Origin: Aldrovandia affinis
Lineage: Eukaryota > Chordata > Actinopteri > Notacanthiformes > Halosauridae
Direction of reading: 5' to 3'
Assembly: GCA_029706075.1 (NCBI GenBank)
Contig: JAINUG010000525.1
Span: 1 to 64,000 of the forward strand
Length of the DNA: 64,000 bases
The translations under genes and the position numbers were made by a program. Of the stretch, positions 57,512 to 64,000 are shown in pieces. The first letter of the stretch is position 1. Each line of letters opens with the position of its first letter. Under the pieces are notes generated by a model that saw only the letters and a program-made list of their open reading frames with translations, was not told where the DNA came from and did not search any database.

Positions 57512-57552
57512 GCCTCCCGGGTGGTCCAGTGATTACAACGGTCGACACGGTC
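57512..57552 (+). mobile_element. Family 2 SINE head fragment
   Basis: GCCTCCCGGGTGGTCCAGTG and TACAACGGTCGACACGG match the head of the SINE at 54605. The rest is missing. Confidence 0.55.
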
Positions 57553-57764
57553 GTGTTCCAAACACGTTCCTACTCCTTTCAAAGTGTGATGGGAATCAGC
57601 CCTGTAAATAGGCTTCAAAATGGCTTTCAGCTGTTCATTAGTCCCATTTGCTTGACTCTGTTATGGTGTGACTGTGGCCTGCTGGGAAATGTAGTGTTTC
57701 CTGGCTCCCATGTGTTGTAGGCTAGGCAGCCATTTCCTTGTGCAGCGCCTTGGGCTGCCACAAT

Positions 57765-57869
57765 ATGTCAACGTTAGCTAAGCAAAACTATCGATATCTA
57801 GCTAGCTAGCAACCTGGTATCATGGCCAAATAAAGCTCGCTAACAGTAGCTAACAATATAGATAACTAT
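57765..57869. repeat. Left direct repeat flanking a LINE
   Basis: ATGTCAACGTTAGCTAAGCA ... AACCTGGTATCATGGCCAAA, ~105 bp, repeated at 60128-60238 with ~94% identity (8-bp AGCTAGCT gain on the right). Confidence 0.85.
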
Positions 57870-60026
57870 ATCAAATCAAATCAAATCAAATCAAGTTTAT
57901 TTGTATAGCGCTTTTCACAACAGAATTGTCACAAAACGCTTAACAGAGGGGGAACCCAGGCCTAGACCCCCAAAAGCAAGCCTAACGGCAACATTGGCAG
58001 GAAAAACTCCCTAGGTAGGGAGAAACCTTGGGAGGAACCAGACTAAAAAGGGGGAGCCCATCCTGTTCTGGCCGGCACAGGGTATGTCCAAAAAGACCAT
58101 GTCATGGTCAGTCCAAGGTTAGTCTGAGTTAGGTAGTCAGCGGGGGGGTAAACCACGCGGAGAGGGTCCAGATCCAGGAACTGGGGTTGGCGTGGGGGTG
58201 AGGGTTGATGGGGGCAGCTCACACTTCTCGCAGGATCTAGGGCTCGGGGGCAGGTGCCCCCGAGTCAGAGGCCGAGGCAGAGAAGAGAACATGCAGTCAG
58301 AAAAAAGCAGTGCTATAGCCAGTAGCATTATGTAAGAGCAGGGGAGCACAAGCATAGGAAATATACAGATAGCCCCAACAGGTGTAAGCTATGGCAGCAT
58401 ACCTATTAGGAGAGGGACAGAGAAAACACGCAGCCATGTGAGAGTTCCAAACAATCCACACCTGATCAAGGATAACCAGCATAACAGTGGTGGTAACACA
58501 TTGAGGAGGTGACAGTATGGAAAGTTTCTCACTCCATAAGACACTAAGGCACGGCCTTCTCCATCTCTCCACCTAGACTATGTTTGGCAGTAAGCTAGGC
58601 TGAAAAGATATGTTTTTAATCTACACTTAAAAATTGAAACTGTGTCCGAATCCCTAACATGCCTTGGTAAACCGTTCCACAACAGAGGAGCTCTAAAAGA
58701 GAAGGCTCTACCACCAGCTGTGCTCTTCAAAATTCTAGGGAGTAATAGATGGCCGGCTTCTTGTGAACGAAGCAGTCGTGTCGGCTTATAGGGGCAATCA
58801 TTTCGGTCAGATATAAAGGTGCAAGTCCGTTTACTGCTTTAAAAGTTAGCAACAGTACTTTATAATCAGCCCGATATTTAATAGGAAGCCAATGTAGTGA
58901 TGCTAACACTGGAGTAATGTGCTCATACTTTTGGATCTAGTCAAAATACGTGCCGCTGTATTCTGTACTAGTTGAAGACTCTTTAGAGAGCTACTAGAGG
59001 AGCCGGATAATAAGGCATTACAATAGTCTAGCCTCGATGCAACAAAAGCATGCATCAAGGTTTTAGCATCCTCTAATGACAGAAAGTGCCGAATGTTTCT
59101 TAGGTGAAAGAAAGCTACTCTGGAAGTGTTTTTAATATGAGTGTCAAATGTAAGGTCCTGATCAATAATAAAACCAAGGTTCTTAACCATAATACTTGAT
59201 GTAACTATGCAATCACCTGCATTTAACTGCAGATCCAACTTGTTCCTTAATTTTTGGGGCCCAAAACCATCATCTCTGTTTTATCTGAATTTAAAAGCAG
59301 GAAATTTACTGTCATCCAGTTCTTTATATCAGAGATACAAGCCTCTAATTGAGTGAGTTTAAGTGTTTCACCTGGTTTCATTGATATGTACAGCTGTGTA
59401 TCATCGGCATAGCAATGGAAATTTACACCATGTTTACGAATAACATTACCGAGTGGTAGCAAGTATAATGAGAACAGTAATGGTCCCAGCACTGAGCCTT
59501 GTGGAATACCATATTTAACCTGAGAGTAGTCAGAGAACTCTTGATCTAATTGCACAAATTGAAACCGGTCTAATAAGTATGATTTAAACCATGAGAGTGC
59601 CCGTCCACGCAAACCAACCAGGTTTTCTAGCCTATGAAGGAGAATCTGGTGGTCAATAGTGTCAAAAGCAGCACTTATGTCAAGGAGCACTAGAATAGAA
59701 ACACAACCAGTGTCCAATGCTAACAGTAAGTCATTTACAACTTTAATAAGTGCTGTCTCAGTGCTATGGTTTGGTCTAAAACCTGATTGTAATGTTTCAT
59801 ATAGATTATTCGTTTTTAGGAAAGCAGTTAATTGTTGAGCTACAGATTTCTCTAAAATTTTTGACAAAAAGGGCAGATTTGAAATGGGCCTATAGTTCTT
59901 CAGATTAGCAGGATCAAGATTTGGTTTCTTTAGAAGAGGCTTGATTACTGCTACTTTTAAAGACCTAGGTACGCAACCCAATAATAGGGATAGGGATAGG
60001 GATATATAGGAACATGGTAAGAACAA
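57870..60026 (-). mobile_element. LINE with reverse transcriptase remains (L2/CR1/Rex1-like)
   Basis: Minus-strand frames: 60026-59247 with [44 protein letters not shown] and YADDTQL (all RT blocks); 59238-58903 (LGFIIDQDLTFDTHI, HAFVASRLDYCNALL); 58909-58727 (SLHWLPIKYRADYKVL). They are separated by frame breaks. The 3' end is AGCGCTATACAAATAAACTT followed by a GATTT repeat at 57870-57895. The endonuclease part is missing. Confidence 0.85.
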
Positions 60027-60127
60027 TCACAGTTCGCACAAGAGATCAGTGAAGTAATACAGTGATAAACATTGTTGTTGGCAGCTGCATACAATTATAT
60101 ATACAACAACAACAACTGTATATATCT

Positions 60128-60238
60128 ATGTCAACGTTAGCTAAGCAAAACTATCGATATCTAACTAGCTAGCTAGCTAGCAACCTGGTATCATGGCCAA
60201 ATAAAGCTAGCTAACAGTAGCTAATGATATAGATAGCT
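60128..60238. repeat. Right direct repeat flanking the LINE
   Basis: Second copy of 57765-57869. About 100 bp of unassigned sequence lie between it and the LINE frame. Confidence 0.85.
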
Positions 60239-60415
60239 AGCATCATTTGTTCAACACGGTATAAAATGAACCAGCTTCAGGAAGTTTAAGGACACCATGT
60301 TGTGTAGGTTGTGCAGAAGTATGTATTGCCAAGTGCTCTGCAACATGTTGCAGAGGAATGTCGCATTGCAGTCGCGTTGCAGTCCCGTTGCTTATGCAGA
60401 AGCATGTAGAGGCCT

Positions 60416-60640
60416 TAAGAGTGGCCCTATAGTACCGGGTTTCAGTCGACGGCCTGGTGAGTCCCGTCTCGGAGGAGACGTTACTTCGCCTTCGTCACTA
60501 CTGGTCGCAGGACTACGGCAGTGAACTCACATTACTAGGGGGGGATTGACATAAAAATAGTGGGTCTAATTTGCTACTAAGGAGAAAAATGGGATAAAAT
60601 CAGAAACAAAATCAAAAAATAATAATAATATGAAATGAAT
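60416..60640 (+). mobile_element. 5'-truncated family 2 SINE
   Basis: AGAGTGGCCCTATAGTACCG onward matches 54778-54975 with GGTCGCAGGACTACGGCA and ACTAGGGGGGGATTGACA, ending in an AATAATAAT tail. Confidence 0.8.
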
Positions 60641-61439
60641 TTTTAATGGTGTAATTTCAATATATCAGTGTATTTTGTGAGATTAAGATTGTTCATTACT
60701 TTATAAAAAGTTTGGTTTATACTTTTTAAAAAAATGAATCTCAAAGCACAGTATTGTTTAACTTAGCATTTAAGGGCAAAAAAATTACAGATACAGGCTA
60801 CATCAATTTTACATGGTATTCTGTCTATGTTTACCTAATTGAACCAAATGCCTATAGGTTTCTGTTTGTTCTTTCATTTTTAAATGGGTGTCCTCCGTTT
60901 CAAATTGGCAAAGCTTTACTCACAAAGATGAGGAATCAGTGTACAATAGTGTTTTTTTCAACAAGCATATTGAAGGCCTACGTCTTCATTTTATGTTTTT
61001 CGGTTAAAATGAATCAGAACCTATTAGCGGTTTTCACATGTAGGCCTTACTTTTTGTGTCAAAAGACAGCCCTATAGCGATGAGTCGCAAATGCCCATAC
61101 TGCAACGTAGAAGGGCCTGTGACCACATCTGAACTAAAAACAACCTGAAATATAGAACCAACGTTAACACTAGACTACTCGTGCATGTTTACAACTTCCT
61201 GTTCAGACGGGGCAGAAGGTTCCATCAGGAAAAATGTTTCAATTTAGAGTCAACGGTGACGTTTATGTCAGGGAGGGGTTGGAAAAAATAACATTGAACA
61301 GAGTTAAAGAAACATCACTTTTGACTCTAAATTGAGACATGACAAAAGTGACTGATTTTATTGAGAAATCGTAGCAAGACAAAAACACGATTAAGTATGA
61401 AGAACTTCCCTGTCATTCTGCTCAAACAGTAAAATGAAA
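60641..61439. other. Unassigned AT-rich stretch
   Basis: A 107-codon frame at 60754-61077 has no recognisable features and poor codon character. I treat it as chance. Confidence 0.45.
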
Positions 61440-61930
61440 GCATTTACATTACATTACATTTACATTTTAAGCATTTAGCAGATGCTCTTATCCAGAGCGA
61501 CTTACAAGATGTGCATAAATACATGGTAGGAACAATCATAGTAGTCTCTTGTGGAAGATCGCAACAGAGATCAGGACAGAGAAGAGGCGAGACTGCGAGG
61601 AGTGGCTGCCAGGCGCCCGGAGGGATGGGGCAGTCAGTTTGCCAGAGGAGGCGGAGCGGAGGGGTCTGGCTGGGGTGTAGGGAGTGATGAGTGACTGGAG
61701 GTATAGGGGAGCAGTACCTCTAGCCTCTTGAAAAGCAAGCACCAGTGATTTGAATCTGATGCGTGCTGCGATGGGGAGCCAGTGCAGAGAGGAGAGTAGA
61801 GGGGTGATGTGGGTGAACTTCGGCTGGTTGAAGGGGTGTGCAGCATTCTGGACTGCAGTGGCTTGATGGAAGGCCTTGCAGTAGTCCAGCCGTGAGATCA
61901 CCAGGGCCTGGACCAGGAAAGCAGGCAATG
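61440..61930 (-). mobile_element. LINE 3' fragment with tail shared by family 1 SINE
   Basis: Minus-strand frame ALVISRLDYCK, FNQPKFTHITPLLSSLHWLP, RIRFKSLVLAF and YTPARPLRSAS is the C-terminal part of an L2-like ORF2. The 3' end AGTCGCTCTGGATAAGAGCA, TCTGCTAAATGC and a TGTAATGTAATG run equal the SINE tails at 54.4 and 56.2 kb. Confidence 0.82.
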
Positions 61931-62140
61931 AAATTGAGATTTAATTTAAGTTAATTCCTCTCTTTCACTTCATGGATAGACTGAGTGTTACAAAATGTAC
62001 GCGAAACATGCTAAATTATAGAAAACATTAAATTGTTAAAAAAGACTTTGTCTTTACAAACAAAATATTCCAAAACTGTGCATTGTGTTGATAAAGGATA
62101 GTACAGATCTTTCATGTTGCAAGATTTCAAGTCTTTCACT

Positions 62141-62528
62141 TGTCGTGGAAATTAAAACTCAGTAGGATCAGAGAGAATTCCTTTAAACAGTATTAAAGCT
62201 TTAATTACGAGCAGCTGCACGGAGACCCGTGTCACGCAGGACAGCGAATCTCCGCCTTCAAATTCAAATGGATATTTATATGCAACACAACGGGAAGGAG
62301 GGAACAATCACAAGGGGAAGTAACAGGGCGTTAACTTACAGGTAAATGGAGCTATGGGCTAACATGAAGATATAACAGGTTGTTAGAACAGCCCTCCAAG
62401 GGTCTTAAACCAATGGGAAGGAGGTTTCCTGCCGTAGGGGAAACGTTACAAACGAATAAATGTTCCTTTGAAGTTGTGGCGCGAAAAGCCTTTTGTCTCT
62501 GACTGGACCACTCCGAACTGCAGCGTCA
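62141..62528. mobile_element. Candidate solo LTR, 388 bp
   Basis: TGTCGTGGAAATT ... CTGCAGCGTCA with CACT on both sides (62137-62140, 62529-62532). AATAAA near 62455 would fit + orientation. No second copy in the window, so the call rests on ends and a 4-bp duplication only. Confidence 0.4.
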
Positions 62529-62644
62529 CACTGAGTTAATTAGTTCCTACATCCTCTGTGGATGTGGTCTAGCATCCCAACTTGATACAAAATTTCTTCC
62601 TCCACATACTTAAGCAGTGATATTTTGTGGAAACATTTAATTTT

Positions 62645-62726
62645 TATTTTTATTTTTATTTTGTTTCTGATTTTATCCCATTTTCTCCCAATTTGGTAGC
62701 CAATTAGACCCGCTATTTTTACGTCA
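62645..62726 (-). mobile_element. 3' end of a family 2 SINE
   Basis: Minus strand TGACGTAAAAATAGCGGGTC and AATTGGGAGAAAATGGGATA followed by an (AAAAT) tail. Flanked by 16-bp GGAAACATTTAATTTT (62629-62644 and 62727-62742). A clean 5'-truncated insertion. Confidence 0.9.
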
Positions 62727-62742
62727 GGAAACATTTAATTTT

Positions 62743-64000
62743 GAAGTAAATTACTTAAACACTATGTGAGGCCTCTCATACTTAACAGCCTCTCATTTAT
62801 GTTCAAAACATACAAAAATACTATTTAAATAATAACTTAATTGCATAGTTTGATTTACCACATGCTTCAAGAACTGTTTGTGTGCTTTAATAAGCTGAAA
62901 AATTGTTCACTTGCACTAAACACCTAACAAGATAATAATGACCGACCAGCTATTTACAAGGTCTATTTCATAAAACCGTAAGTTGAAAGAGGTTTTGGAG
63001 GCTCAGTTTGGTGTGAAAAGTACTAAAAAATTACTCAAAGGCACCTTTTTCTCGGAGAAACCGGCAGTTCATGCGTTGGATAATGTGGGCAAATTGTAGC
63101 GGTTACCGCTCAATCAAGGCTAAGGAACGATCGCTTTTCTATTATATTGGTTCTTTCATTGGTTTTCAACAACAACGCATTCAAGCGGCAAGAAGCACCC
63201 AGAAATGCGCTAAATGCACAGAGGGGACTCTATTTACACATACACCTACCGTCATGGTACACTGCACAAATGATAACATAAATGTACCCTCCGTATCAGG
63301 GGAGAGAAAGACGTTCATACAAACAGCATTCTACAATTACACAAGTATTACAGCTTGAACATAGCTAGCTAATAAATAATATTTTATAGTTCGCAAAGGC
63401 CTATAGGACGCTACCCTAATTAATACGCTACAATTATACTGCCCTCATCGTTCCAGTTTACTAAACCGTTTGTCTGTCTAATTTGTCCAAAATACATCCC
63501 TGTTTAAACCTCGCTCTATTAAAAATACTCACTATAGTGAAAACTGTAACAATTTATCACACGGAAAGATGGCCTACCTAAGTTTAACCGTTATAAATAA
63601 ATAAATAAATAAAAAAACACTTCAAAAAGCCTAACACCCAATTGCCCATGTTGCTTTGCAACTATACGACCGTAAGTTCTACCCAACTGTCGCAAACTTG
63701 ACAGATGTTGAAGCTAATGCAGAAGTAATGCAGTCAGTGTCTCTGAAGTCGACGAATACACTCGTAGTCAACACTAAGTGCAAATTTCCCGTTCATAAAA
63801 GTTGAAAAAATGTCTCACTTACAGACGTTTTTCAAAAACGAACGACCCTATGCGCTTGTTTACTCCTACCAAAGCAATAATGAAAAAACATTCAATAAAA
63901 CATTGCTCCCCTCCAAGGTAATCTTTTGTAGCTAGCTTAGCATTAGACAATGCTATTTCCCCGTTCATAATCTCTTAGCGCAACCAATGAACCCCTACAA
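62743..64000. other. Unassigned right end
   Basis: No splice-supported frame, repeat pair or element end recognised. A 95-codon frame at 63071-63358 looks like chance. Confidence 0.45.

Noticed and set aside
60754..61077. 107-codon + strand frame
   Set aside because: Phe/Leu/Tyr-rich AT-driven composition, no signal of coding, no homologue recognised.

Overview
This is a repeat-dense vertebrate genomic window, almost certainly from a ray-finned (teleost) fish. Support: Krueppel-type C2H2 zinc-finger (ZNF) genes of fish type, L2/CR1-like LINEs, Tc1 and hAT DNA transposons, tRNA-derived SINEs, vertebrate splice signals and GT/TA-rich microsatellites. The species cannot be read from the sequence.

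The backbone is a tandem array of segmentally duplicated units. Each carries a minus-strand ZNF gene: unit A (1359-5931), B (13821-20341), C (23590-29786), D (29787-37502), E (37503-47170), and a related, older-looking locus F (about 49195-56980). A typical A-E unit holds, left to right on the + strand: a CRE/GC-box/ETS promoter-like block; two tRNA-like SINE pieces; a LINE 3' fragment (kept in A, C, E); a + strand micro-exon starting with ATG; assorted transposons; the ZNF coding exon read leftward; a ~436-bp intron with a good acceptor; a 5' non-coding exon with a GTAAGT donor; an old SINE; and a LINE 3' tail ending in ATCT repeats. ZNF D (8 canonical fingers) and E (9) are open. ZNF B (about 22 fingers) and C are each broken by a one-base loss in a T5 run, and A is a degraded, N-terminally deleted pseudogene. 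Locus F can be assembled as an intact four-exon gene of 527 residues with matching intron phases: an N-terminal coiled coil, two small acidic exons and a seven-finger exon.

Between units 0/A, A/B and B/C sits the same hAT-family transposon (ends 1-1358, 5932-13820, 20342-23589), each copy with the same 8-bp target duplication CTTGTGAT. Units C, D and E keep the empty site, so one insertion was later copied by segmental duplication. The copy after unit A carries two nested elements: a very young 2.85-kb non-autonomous LTR retroelement (7962-10807; LTRs differ at one base) and a 5'-truncated LINE (11165-12959). Units D and E share a Tc1 copy and a solo LTR, then diverged: D gained a 169-bp hAT MITE, E gained a 1,062-bp terminal-inverted-repeat element in the presumed ZNF promoter plus an expanded solo LTR. 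Shared features conflict between unit pairs (A-C, B-C, B-D, D-E), which indicates gene conversion or unequal exchange.

The right end (47-64 kb) is the four-exon ZNF F with MITEs, SINEs and an inverted repeat in its introns, then LINE and SINE debris and a possible solo LTR. I see no confident gene after 57 kb.
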